Origin: Eutypella sp. D-1
Lineage: Eukaryota; Ascomycota; Sordariomycetes; Xylariales; Diatrypaceae
Assembly: GCA_023313575.1 (NCBI GenBank)
Contig: JAJTTP010000026.1
Location: 310,001-374,000, forward strand
Direction of reading: 5' to 3'
Length of the DNA: 64,000 bases
The stretch's first letter is position 1. Each line of letters opens with the position of its first letter. Positions 34,001 through 44,089 of the stretch are shown piece by piece. The notes under the pieces were generated by a model. It did no database searches, was not told where the DNA came from, and saw only the letters and a program-made list of their open reading frames with translations. The position numbers and the translations under genes are program-made.

Positions 34001-34840
34001 GAAATCACCGACATCCCCCGAGCCCTGCCCGTCAAGACGGGCTGGGCACTCCAGGGCAAAGACGAGCACGTACGCCAGGCGATCATCACTAAGGGAAGAG
34101 CTAAAGGCTGGACCATAGAGGAATCGACTGTATGGTACTCATACGCAGTAGCAGATGTGCCTAAGACGCTCCGCACCCATAACGGTGTCAGACCGGCACT
34201 CGATGTTCTCCCTCAGGAGATCGAGGGAACCACCGGCCGCAAGGCACAGAACATCCGCCCCTCTCACCATCTCAACGACAACCCCGACCTTCAGAACCTA
34301 ATTGTGTCTTTCACGGAGCCGGTCAGATCCGGCTTCAGACTTCTCAGCTCGAAGCCGGCCAGACGCATCGAGAAAAGGGTGAAAATCACGCAATGCGAGA
34401 ACTGCCTGAATTTCCACGATGGACGCGACTGCTTGCGGGCAGCTAAGTGCAAGAACTGCGGGAAAGAACCGCACGGCGAATGTACTATCCCGACACGCTG
34501 CGCTAACTGCCGCGGACCCCACCCGTATAACGATCTCTCCTGCCAAGCCAGGCCGAAAATTATCAACGGCAAGATACAAAAGCCGAGTTACAAGCAACTC
34601 GTCGCGCTGAGGCAGCTCGGAGAGAACAGCTATAACGAGGTTACCACGCAACTGAACAGAGCCAGGGAGCCCGCGAGCCAGCCCCGGGCGGAGCCTCAAG
34701 CCCGAACCGACCAAGCCATGAAGGATACCCATCAGGGCACACCGCCCGGCCCCCCTCGCGGGATTACCCTAGGCACGCCCCAGGCCATCCTATCGTCACC
34801 TAGCAGGGGCGCCCGCGAACTCCCCCCTCTTTCTCTGTAA
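31097..34840 (+). CDS. PNP-NB-ARC-TPR NLR fused in frame to LINE ORF1
   Basis: Two exons, 31097..32102 and 32166..34840, with a 63-nt phase-1 intron (GTGAGT to GTTAG), give 1226 aa. Residues about 18-325 are a purine-nucleoside-phosphorylase-like sensor domain (VAWIAPLEIEAKAA). The NB-ARC follows: P-loop GLGGVGKT (380-387), LLIVDNADD Walker B, LLTTRTD, LPLAITQAA and an MHSLVH motif. TPR units of 42 aa start at about 779. At residue 868 (33763) the third unit breaks off and the frame continues for 358 residues as LINE ORF1, with CENC, CKNC and CANC zinc-knuckle-like clusters from 1079. Fungal NLRs of this class act in non-self recognition and incompatibility. The NLR sensor and switch look intact. 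The natural TPR end is lost, so the chimera is either inactive or a novel fusion. Confidence 0.9.
33494..33763 (+). repeat. Near-identical 126-bp TPR repeats
   Basis: Units at 33494-33619 and 33620-33745 differ at only a few bases. A third stops after 18 bases at the LINE junction. Such high internal conservation is known from fungal NLR repeat domains undergoing concerted evolution. Confidence 0.93.
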
Positions 34841-36613
34841 TATGAGAGAACGGGCGATTCAACGACGAGAACGAACCGTCAGCCGGAAAGGGAGGCCATT
34901 ATCACTCGTCCAAGTAAATATAGGCTCTCGATCGGGCCCGAATCACGATGCTGCGCTTAATAGGGCATGGAGTATTCAGGCAGACATAGTCATGATCCAA
35001 GAACCTTGGACTGCGCTGATCGACGGAAAGCGGAAAACCAAAACACACCCGAGATACGACACCTTTTGCCCTGTGGAGGACTGGTCCGAAGCCAGGCCGA
35101 GGGTCATTACATATATACGCAAACACCCCGCGCTCGAGGCGCAGCAACTGCGCCCGTACAGCTCCCCCGACATCTGCTGGGTGATGGTCAACGGGATCAC
35201 CACCTGCAACGTATATAGGGACGCCCGAGGCGACGACCACGTCCTATCCTATCTGGAGAACTGGGAACCTCGAGGGAGAACAGTGATCGGAGGAGACTTT
35301 AACGCAGTCAACTGGATGTGGCAGCCCAAGCACCGTCCCCACAATGGCCCGGGATCCCGGATTGCCGATTGGGTCTTGAAACACGAGCTACAGATACTCA
35401 ACTCTGGGGCTCCAACACACAAAAGAGGCAATACAATAGACCTCACAATCACGAGTATTCCGGGCGCAGAGGCCTGGGTCGACCAGTCCCTATACATCGG
35501 CTCCGATCACTTCACGATACGAGCGATGCTCCCAGCAGGCTCACCCTTGGCACTCCCGAAGGCGCGCCTCAGGGTTCCCTTAGATAAGATCTGGACCTTT
35601 GCGCAAGTGGTAAAACGTCACGCCCCCCTGTCAGGGAACGAAGTCGACACCCCCGATCATATCGAAACGGCGACGAACAACCTGATTAAGGTGCTAGACC
35701 TGGCGCTGAAGTCAACAGGACGGCCGGCTCACAACTATGGGCAGGACTCGACCTGGTGGAACGACGAGTGCGAAACAGCCCTCCGCACCGTGCAGCAGGC
35801 CAAGGAGGAAGGAGCTGATGATGACACCTTCGAGGAGGCCCGCAAAGTCTACCAGAAGACTATACGGCGCTATAAGAAACAGTACTGGGAAAAGCAGATC
35901 TCAGAAGCGAAATCGGACAGGGCCATTTACAAGATAACGGGATGGCACAAGCTAACGGACAGCTTCAGAGCGCCCCCACTCACGCACGAAGGAACAGCCG
36001 TCACCGACATAAGATCAAAGATCAACCTGCTGCGGAATAAGGTGCTCGCACCGATGGCAGACGGGGACGACATACCGGACCCATGGCGCCACCTGAACGC
36101 GTACGATCCGGAGACGATACACGCAGGAGGATCCGATAGTCACGTCTATCACGCTCCTATCCCTTGGAACTGCGAGGTACCGATGGCGGAGGCAGAAGAC
36201 GCATGCGTTAACACCCCCAACACCTCCCCGGGAAGCGATGGGATCAATACCCTCCTAATCGCGGCCGTATGGCCAACGATTGGCGAGCTGGTACGGTCCA
36301 TTTACGAAGCGTGCCTTACAGTCGGCTACCACCCGAAAGCTTTCCGTACGGCGGAGGTGGTGATGCTACCAAAAGCCGGAAAGAAAACCTTTACGGAGAT
36401 CAAGTCCTGGCGGCCCATCTCTCTCTTGTCCGTCCTGTCTGGCGACCGTGGGAAACCCCCAGAAAGACGTACAAGTGCGTTTATGCTCCACAACCCAAGT
36501 CAGGGGCGCAAGCCCATCGACCATCGTTACCAGAACAACATATCACTAGTCCGGGACGTCCGACAGAACCAAACTCGGTACGCGAAGGAGATAACTCTTG
36601 GTAGGATTCATTC
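33764..36613 (+). mobile_element. 5'-truncated non-LTR retrotransposon (LINE, Tad/I-like)
   Basis: Begins abruptly inside an NLR TPR unit and carries the C-terminal part of ORF1, then ORF2 with endonuclease and the start of RT. The recognisable element ends about 36435. The following 180 bases up to the LTR are not clearly LINE. No poly-A tail or target duplication can be seen because the 3' end is missing. Clade assignment is tentative. Confidence 0.85.
34842..36613 (+). pseudogene. LINE ORF2: AP-type endonuclease and truncated reverse transcriptase
   Basis: Starts ATG one base after the ORF1 stop (TAATATG), a layout typical of termination-reinitiation in LINEs. Residues 20-230 are the endonuclease/exonuclease/phosphatase domain: LVQVNIGSR, IVMIQEPW with catalytic Glu, GGDFNAVNW, RGNTIDLTI and GSDHFTI with the catalytic Asp-His. 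After a linker, the RT domain begins (SPGSDGINTLL, VVMLPKAGK, WRPISLLSVLS). It then loses similarity at about 36435, before the YADD active site. The frame stays open to the LTR at 36614. The endonuclease part looks intact; the protein cannot retrotranspose without RT. Confidence 0.88.
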
Positions 36614-36809
36614 TGTTGGTTGTTAGTGGTCACTGGTATGGACCCACATACCAGTAGGAAGTACCTATGTAACTATCTCCCGTTTATATAAGGATACGGG
36701 CTTCGCCCGTATCCCTCTCAGATAGATAGATAGACCTTAGACCAGAATACAACACCAGTCTCACCACCTTTCATTATTGTTATTCCTTTTACGTACGTAC
36801 CTACCAACA
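36614..36809 (+). mobile_element. Solo LTR, family member 2 (196 bp)
   Basis: TGTTGGT...ACCAACA with the 5-bp duplication CATTC on both sides (36609-36613 and 36810-36814). Same orientation and family as the LTR at 28252. The two target duplications differ, so these are independent insertions, not the two ends of one element. The inner hairpin is at 36692-36714. Confidence 0.93.
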
Positions 36810-36814
36810 CATTC

Positions 36815-37016
36815 ACAAAAACCGACCGAGGTCAAGATCTCCAAACCAAGTGTGCCATCGATCAGAAAACTCCAGAAAGATAAACGTGGACGAACGCGAG
36901 GCCAGATACGACGTCGACGGCCGCATTCGCCACGAGTATATCGAACTCCTGCGACTATAACGAGAAGTGGGCGACAATCGTGGAAACCAGAGCGGTGGAT
37001 CCCGGATGAATGGTAG
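36815..37016 (+). other. Continuation of the sequence interrupted by LTR 2
   Basis: With the LTR and one target copy removed, the frame upstream runs on to a TAG at 37014 with a very basic composition. A second frame here (DEREARYDVDGRIRHEYIELL) also looks protein-like. I cannot tell which is ancestral or what it encoded. Confidence 0.35.
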
Positions 37017-37254
37017 TTATTAAGTTAGAAAACATTGTGATTCGCCGGTCTTATCAAATGAACAAAGCTATCGCACCAACATAGAAACATTGGGGTTTAC
37101 ATCGAGATTGGACGGCCATGGAGTTCCTAGATACATCATTAACCTTACATATGTTTCTTGCAACAAAGTCCGGTCACACTGAAGACTGGTGCAGTAAATA
37201 GACAGCTACCCCCGTTTTAAGGCCAAAAAAGCGACTGCGACAAATTTGCGTCTT

Positions 37255-37360
37255 GCTTAACAACTAATAAGTCCTCGGGTCGATTTTAGAATTTTGCCCG
37301 CATTGGCACTGTGCTTCGTTAATACTATGTCATGAGACCAGATAAGGAGATGTACGCATG
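37255..37360 (-). repeat. Dispersed repeat R-F, copy 1
   Basis: The minus strand resembles 46095..46205 on the plus strand. Both can be read as IVLTKHSA or MVLTRHSA followed by a TRG motif, so the family may once have been coding. Confidence 0.55.
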
Positions 37361-37733
37361 TCCATTTCGTAACTTCATATACACCGTTAGCCTCTACGCT
37401 GGTTTCACCATGATAAACGTCAGCCCCTAAATCATTACGCTGCTTCCGAACAGACAACTTAATCTCTATACACTAGCTGCTCGTGCACGTCTACTTAAAA
37501 ATGCCACTTATCGATTATAACTTACACTAAAACCTTCAGTTGCATATTACATTATGCCTGTTCTGGGTTAAATAACGAACTGCAATCTAATCTGTCCTAA
37601 TCAAAAAAAATCTCACGATTCTCCATTCCCGTCATTATTGTTCTGGTAGCATAGGATGCTATAAGTCGAGAGGTACTACATCCCAATAATTCTAATCTCC
37701 AAAGTCGCAACCATTCCCGTCACCCCCGATGTA

Positions 37734-38370
37734 TTATAAGTAGCCGAGAACTGCAAAGGGCGCGAGTTGTACCTCCGTTACCATTCTAACTAATTGAACG
37801 CTTGCATGTAAATGCTGTTGTCCAACTGCTAGACGGAACCAGAAGTTGCTGGTTGGCACAAAGTACTCTCTTTTGCGATGTCTGGGAACAGGAAATCCAC
37901 AGCAATGGAACTTAGAAATATACATGCTTGTATACGAAAATCTGGGTGCTTCCTGGTATATGTAAGGCGTCTGATAAGTTGGCCCCGGTAGGCGAAGTGC
38001 TTGTTCCCAAGTGGAAATATGATGCTTTCAGTTATGAGCCCCTTGCTAACATACTTAAAAAGTTCATAACTTACTATCGTGCCCCGTTCATATCCAACCT
38101 GAAGATGTATTCCGGGTGGTGTTGAGCAAGGTAATTCTGGACTATAGGGAGGATCGAATGCAGCCAAATTTCTGCCTGCTGTATAAAGGTAGATGTTGTA
38201 ATTGGTTCCCCGAGGAACGTTGTCCGCCAGACTCCATGAGTCTGATGTGGGTATATCATGACTACATCGAATTGGATGGGAGGGATGGACTGTGGAGAAA
38301 CTGCTGTTAAGATATACGACATATGCGGCGTTTGAGTGTTTTCTTGGCTGTAATGGGAATGATTCTCCAT
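37734..38370 (-). CDS. Hypothetical protein, two exons (weak)
   Basis: Exon 1 is 38370..38075 from an ATG and exon 2 is 37926..37734. The 148-nt intron has a GTAAGT donor and a TACAAG acceptor. Phase 2 agrees and the total is 162 aa. Exon 1 is open with protein-like composition (FDVVMIYPHQTHGVWRTTF). Exon 2 is basic and aromatic with two Cys near its start. An overlapping minus frame of 192 codons (38407..37829) competes, so the exon choice is uncertain. No family recognised. Confidence 0.35.
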
Positions 38371-38781
38371 ATTTAACAAGATAAGAAGTAAAACTGGAGG
38401 GCAACAATAACAGGTTTTTAACCTGTATATATAATGGGAATCGCAGGTCATGCCAAGGTCAACCACGATTATCATGACTTGAATAGGAATGCCCCCCTGA
38501 ACGATACCGAATTTATACGGAATGACAAAGCGGCCATACCAACTACACTCTCCTCAGTTGTCAGCCGTCCTATACATGTTGTAAGATTCCCTTCTATGGC
38601 GGCCGAGATAATAAGGGATATGCAGCAAGATAGGCTTTAGTCTGCATATTGATATGCACGGAACTCGTTTGGTCATAATTGGGTCCACGGAATGGAAAAC
38701 TTCCCGCGTTCAATGGCTTCATTAACAATCCCGTAGGCTACTGCGAATGCGATAGTTATACGAGTCATGTAATACATGGGA

Positions 38782-39066
38782 TCACAAATGTAATAGGCCA
38801 GTCCGGTTCTCTGGAGCTGTCTTGGCTTCTCGTGATTGTAGCGACTTCCGGGCCTTCAGGAGGTACCCGGGCGAATGAACCCAGGGATTCCAGAAGGATA
38901 TAACAAGAGCCAAGTTTGTCAGTACGGCTTGGCAGGTAATAAGTACGGACAAGCGAACATCTGCAAGTGTGGCCCGAGAGGTGCCAAGTCCTACTCCATT
39001 AAAGCACTGGGCTAACAACTGTGCTGCAGAAACGCGCTTCTCTGGATTGGTCTTTGCCCATTTCAC
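38782..39066 (-). pseudogene. Possible protein-kinase C-lobe remnant
   Basis: The frame opens with FVKWAKTNPEKRVSAAQLLAQ-like sequence (written across the boundary at 39066). This resembles the end of a kinase domain (MLxxdPxxRxSAxxLLxH). No catalytic loop or N-lobe is found upstream. Weak call. Confidence 0.3.
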
Positions 39067-39411
39067 GAATGACTGAGATTGTATCCACTTTGGACGCTAA
39101 TAAATGGCATTTCGGGCATTATCAACAATCTTGCACTTGTTCGAATTCTCGCGGAACCCTGCCACATCCAAAGTCCATAGCATCGTGACGTAGAGCGATT
39201 ATCGCTCAGCCTTTTGACAGTGTTCCTGATCTTTCCGAGGCTATGCTAGTATGGCGGTGCATTCCTATTTAAGCAATCTCTCCCGTGTAGCCAGGATGAT
39301 ATGGTGAACGTAATTAAGATGATCGATAATTTTAATGTAATCAAGGTGAAAGTGCCAAGCATACTAACATCGACCCCTGCTGCTTTCACCGGGGAAGCCG
39401 GGCTTTAATTA

Positions 39412-41485
39412 ATGTCCAAGCATGAAGCAAATTTTAGCCCCGCCGCTCAGCCGCTAATGTCACCCGTGCAACATTCCTTCAGTGATACACCACCGGCTTC
39501 CAGTACCGTTATCATGCGGCTACTTTGCATATACGACAGCGGGGAGAGTGTGGATGTATCCGAAGCTATTCATCGAGACCCTTTTGCAGTACGGGGAGCA
39601 TTGGCGGACGCTTTTTTCCAATGCCAAGAAAAGCTTCCCGACACGTTCGATTACCTGCACTGAACAAACTATTCGGGATACGCTTAGGGACTTCGAAGCC
39701 GATGATATACAAGGCGGTCAAATATGGAGGTCCGCTCGCTACGTTGGGAATTTTTATGCTACTCTTGATGCCAACCGTAATCTCCGTAACCGAGACACGT
39801 TGGGCTTTTTCGTATCTAAGGGTTCTGAAAAATCAAGAATGGATATGATTAAACGTGTAAGCACCTTCCCATGTAGCCATTCGGTCATTACATGGTTACA
39901 TGGCATTTTTACCAAGCTCGAGAGCCATTCGCAAGTACTAGCATGTATCTTGCGACGCTTGGGTACAAATAATGTAGCTCAGGAGTTATTCCATCTCTCC
40001 AGGATAGCCTCCCCGACATGGGGTTTAGACGGAGAAACCATGGGCATCGCTGCTAGGGGTATCCCCATCATCCAACATGAATCGCTGTTTACCGCAGCAC
40101 TCCATGGTCTAGAGCGTGTGGGCTTCGTTTACACCTCGCAGACGGCGATACGCCTCGATCCGAAATTAGCAGTACTCTTAAAGCGTTATCTTCAGGCCCA
40201 TGCATGGGCCGTTGAGGCAGCCAAGATCGTGATTCACGCCTTTCCTAAGTACCGAAACATCGATGCAATGAAATACGTACTGGTTCACTAGCTTTCCTTG
40301 ACATACTGATAAGCCATTAGCTATGATCGGCGTTGCAAGCTTCTGCTACCACACCTAGAACAAGTTTTATCAGAACTCCACGATCCATTATATACACTGT
40401 TCGATTACACCTACCTAATGCAATTGGTTGAATCTGGATTATTGGCTTCCAATTTCCGTGGTGAAACGTGGAAAGCATATGCGGTGTCGATAGCCATCAA
40501 AGCTGCAAGTGCTCTCCAGAACCGGACAGACCGTGTCTTCTACGTGGCTGCAGCCAATGTTAGAAATGCGTTCTTAGCTCGTCTATATCGCATCCCAGGC
40601 GAAGGACAATGGAGCGGGGTGTCTTGTCCTGATTATGACAACAGGTCAAACGCGTTACTATCGGAATTGGCTATCATTAAAGCCCACGAGCACATCAACC
40701 TTAACACGTTATCTTCTGCCTTAGAACAGCTATATGGGTTAAATCCTATTCATCATCGGCTCTTTACCTTGGAAATGATGAAGGAGAAAGAGGTGACATT
40801 TATGCACGCCAAGGTTCTCCGCTTTGAAGGGCGTTTTTAATAATCCCACGCAATTCTTGCATACCTGGAGCCACAGGATAGCAGAGTTGTCTCACATCTT
40901 AGCTACGTGCTCTATGAACCTGGCCGCGCAGATGAAGCGATCGAGCAATTAGATCGGTTGAGCGCAGATGTTAAGGGAATGACACGAATTAAGCTTGCCA
41001 TGGCTAGTATGCATCTCCTCAAGTGTCTGCAAGGGGTATCTCGTGGGTACAGCCTGGATTGGAGAACGCTCCAAAAGTCTCGGGAGCTTTACCAGGGCCT
41101 GCAAGGCATATCTTTCCCACCTACCTATTTCGGCAAGATCGATCATTTGTGCATCTTGGTAGGTATCGCAATTGCTTCCCATCTCGATGGACAGGTTGAT
41201 TCTGCGCTAAAAGCATGGCAACGTGCGTCCGCAGCTTCACAAGCTTTCCTTCTTACTGGCTATACGGACATGATCTTCGCATATTCCACGAGTGAGCTGC
41301 AGATGAGAAGGGGGCCATCTGCGCAGCCAGACATATTGGGCAACTATGCGAAGGCATTATTCTCTAGGACCGGACGCCAACATCCTTTCGTCGGTCTCGC
41401 GTCTTATTGGCCTGCTATCCTCCATGATTGGTTTGTGACTCAGGGGCGTGAGCCGATTATCCCAGTGCCTAAGATTGGAGTATGA
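39412..41485 (+). pseudogene. Large TPR-type accessory protein, interrupted
   Basis: The ATG at 39412 opens a frame with ENFSP-like start (HEANFSPAAQPLM) and DPFAVRGALADAFFQCQEKL up to FDYLH. A +1 shift at about 39661 then carries into EQTIRDTLRDFEADD and a 200-codon stretch including RDTLGFF and HGLERVGFVYTSQTAIRLD. The same frame is broken by TAG/TGA/TAA at 40289-40312 and by a double TAA at 40838-40843, yet coding-like sequence continues through both. The C-terminal part (GRADEAIEQLDRL and AIASHLDGQVDSALKAWQRA) is TPR-like. Almost the whole product is visible at roughly 680 residues. It resembles the C-terminal helical halves of fungal NLR-like or STAND proteins; no nucleotide-binding domain is present. 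One frameshift plus stop clusters mean it is probably dead, although small introns cannot be fully excluded. Confidence 0.65.
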
Positions 41486-41688
41486 AAGTAGGAGGCTTGA
41501 GTGCGGCATCATAAGACCAACCCAGCACTAGTTAAGAAAGCATGGGGAGTTGATTACTATCAGATCATAGTGCAGCGTGAAAAGTTTTCCGAACGAGCTC
41601 TTAGTACCCGGATAGCATCCCGTATCAGTTAAAGATAGATTGCCATCTTCTTAATATACTGATTCCACTCGCCAATTTAAAACACGTT

Positions 41689-42160
41689 TTAGTTAACCTG
41701 GCCTTGTGGAAAAACGAGTTGCTCGTACCTCCGATATTCAGATTCATCGAACCGAGCATAATAACTCCAGTATTTCAAGTCGCTAGCAAGCGACTTCTCC
41801 CGTTTTACCAGTAAAGCGTAGTGCAAGACTATCATACCGCCGGAACGAGATTGTGCAAGTCTGGACCTTACCGCTGCGGCATCCCGTTCTAACACGCTAG
41901 TGCGTTCCGCAGATTCCTCAGCACACCTTTTTCTGAGTACCAGCCAATCTATTCGGCTTGATACCGGCACATCCCACTGAATTTCCCGTCGTGGAAGAGG
42001 AGTCAGGTGGATTCTTTGAAAGTTAGTAATTTTTTTCACCTGTTTTAATCATATCGTACCTTTTCACGTCGAGAAGCCGGTAAACCATTTCTCGAAACGT
42101 CGACTCTGCAGGTCCGTCCGTTGCTACGACTATAGGCGAGACATCTGAGGCTTTGATGGC
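41689..42160 (-). CDS. Conserved-looking hypothetical protein, 5' end unresolved
   Basis: Exon 2 is 42013..41689 and exon 1 is 42160..42060. The 46-nt intron has a GTACGA donor, a perfect TTACTAAC branch and an AAAG acceptor in phase 2. The joined frame reads ...FREMVYRLLDVKRIHLTPLPRRE..., then a helical, Arg/Glu-rich segment with an ALLVKREKSLASDL core. A TGA lies just upstream of 42160 with no ATG after it. So a first exon lies further upstream or the start was lost. No family recognised. Confidence 0.45.
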
Positions 42161-42712
42161 TCAGAGGGAGAGAAGGAGAATCACGGCCCTCGAGACCATA
42201 GTTAATTATTAGTTGAATCTGATATACTATGCAAGCCTAACCCCACCTTGTCGCAGCTAATAAAGAATACCCTGAGCAGTGGTAATTTTTTGACTTAAGT
42301 AGTGAACCTGAAACCCCCCCCCTACGTAAAATTATAGTCGTTATTTTTAATAAGACCGAGTTTCGCGAAAGCTTTTTTGTGATAAACTTTACCACTGATT
42401 GGTTTCAGGAACACAGGTAGTGCGGCATCTGCAGATTATCAAATATGCTCCTCATCTTGGGCTACGAGCTGCTTTAAAGGGTCTTTAATTTTCGAGTGAT
42501 GGACAAGCATTCGTGTGTTTATCATCTTTATTCTCTTTGGGTGGCTGGCTAATAATAGTGAGCCATACAGAGGGGGGCATAAGGTCAGTAAGGCACGAAC
42601 AGGCTGGTTATAAAAGTCAATAGGTTTGGGGAAAAAGGAATACGAGGCGATGCTATTAGCTAAAAACCCGGTTTGTTTACTTAGCTACTACACAACTACC
42701 GCAACGTCCCAG
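42161..42712. other. No supported gene
   Basis: AT-rich, with a CCCCCCCC run near 42315. A short + frame at 42626 is not convincing. Confidence 0.4.
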
Positions 42713-44023
42713 CTAAACTACATGATCGCGCGGTCGACTGACCACCTGTCCGCGACGACATGGACAGAACGCCTCTTTTCCAGTGTTGTGTGGATCTTTT
42801 ATTCCGTGCCACCCCATCCCTCCTCGCCAGCGGCTAGGACCTATCAACAGCCTCCCAGTCGATGCCGGGTGCAGGATCTGCAAGGGCGTTGTTTTTTTTG
42901 AAAGTGAGGGCGTATGTGACTCAGCCGGATTCCTTGGACTGTACAGCTGCGCAAGCGCCGGTTTCAACACCCGACTCTGGCGCGCGACACTGGGCATAGG
43001 GTCTGGTACTGCCCGACTAAGCTGTACAATAGGTTTATGAGGACGCAGTGGTTCGCCAGTAATATATTGTGGGACTCGGCGCCGATCGCCAACGTCGTAA
43101 TAAGGATCTCGTTGGGGCTCTCGCGGAAATAGTCGCTCTGGATGCCCTCCTTTATACAAACTTGTGCGCCGGTTGTTTTCGTTCTTGAAATTGGAAGGCT
43201 TCTGCTCGTATCTATAATATAGTCGATAAATAGGTACTATAGGAGGACGCAGGACCAGGAAGGCCGTTGGGATTGGTATGCGCATGAGCATGTGGTTGAC
43301 GTTTCTGCCATGTGCAGAACCGTTGACGCCCGCAGCGATGCATGTCCCTGGTCTGCTGACAGGGCTGGGCGACATCGGATAATTCATCTTGAAGCTTTCG
43401 TCTGTCGCGCTGGAATAGAGATTGGTTGGGTGCTTTTAGGATATACGCGCTGCGCAATTTCCATTTGATCAGCAGGGCCGTCGTATTGCCGGCGATAGCG
43501 ATTATAGATGCCGCGAGGAACGTCTCTTGTCTCCTCGCCTTAGGTGGACGGTAGGTGGACAAGTGCATGATTTTCCCCTAGGGGTCTTATATGCCATGCG
43601 GCGCCGCCGTTCCGGAGGCAGAGCTTTGTATTCCTCCCACTGGCTAGGGGCAATCTTCTTTATCTTGGTCATCGGCTCGCGGGTAGTATGTGGATGAGTA
43701 TCTGGGTAGCCAACCCATTGGACTACGCACATGTCCAGATGTTCGTAACGAGTGAGGATTCGGAACACGTAATACTTCAGGAGGTGCTTTCCTCGGTATG
43801 AATCGAGCAGAAATTTGTCGCGACCACCCAATTTGCCATAATATTCGTAAAGGACCTTAGGTGCTCGCCGTTGGATGGTCTCTTCACTTTCCCAGGTAGG
43901 TTCTGTTAGTAGGCCAACTCGTTTTACGAGCAGTTCAAATCGAAAGCCTTTTCGACGATGCTTAATCAACTCGATTTTATCGTGCTCAAGGGCCATGTCG
44001 TGTAAGGTAGGGTCCACTGGCAA
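42713..44023 (-). CDS. Double-chromodomain protein with Pro-rich tail, exon model uncertain
   Basis: The minus strand from 44023 to about 43570 encodes two chromo-like modules. The first is IKHRRKG, FELLVKRVGL and EPTWESEETI followed by APKVLYEYY. The second is KYYVFRILTRYEH, VVQWVGYPD and IAPSQWEEY. Aromatic cage positions (Tyr/Trp) are mostly present in the second; the first has VKRVG where VKWVG is usual. The only internal ATG is at 43996, so an upstream exon is likely, with an acceptor candidate CTTTCCAG near 44055. Downstream, a separate minus frame (about 43421..42713) opens after an ATTCCAG acceptor and encodes a Pro/Arg-rich tail; I infer an intron at about 43570-43422. Chromodomains read methylated histones; in fungi they also occur in retroelement integrases, but no integrase core is seen. 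Confidence 0.6.
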
Positions 44024-44089
44024 TAGAGGGATTTGACTTTTCTGGAAAGGGGGGGAGTATGAAGCAAATGGCTCACCACCTGAGATTAT

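Noticed and set aside
28252..36809. The two LTRs as ends of one 8.5-kb LTR retrotransposon
   Set aside because: Each LTR has its own, different 5-bp target duplication, and the DNA between holds host genes and a LINE with no Gag-Pol of an LTR element.
42713..44023. Chromodomain locus as an LTR-retrotransposon integrase end
   Set aside because: No HHCC, DDE or RT motifs in any frame around it.
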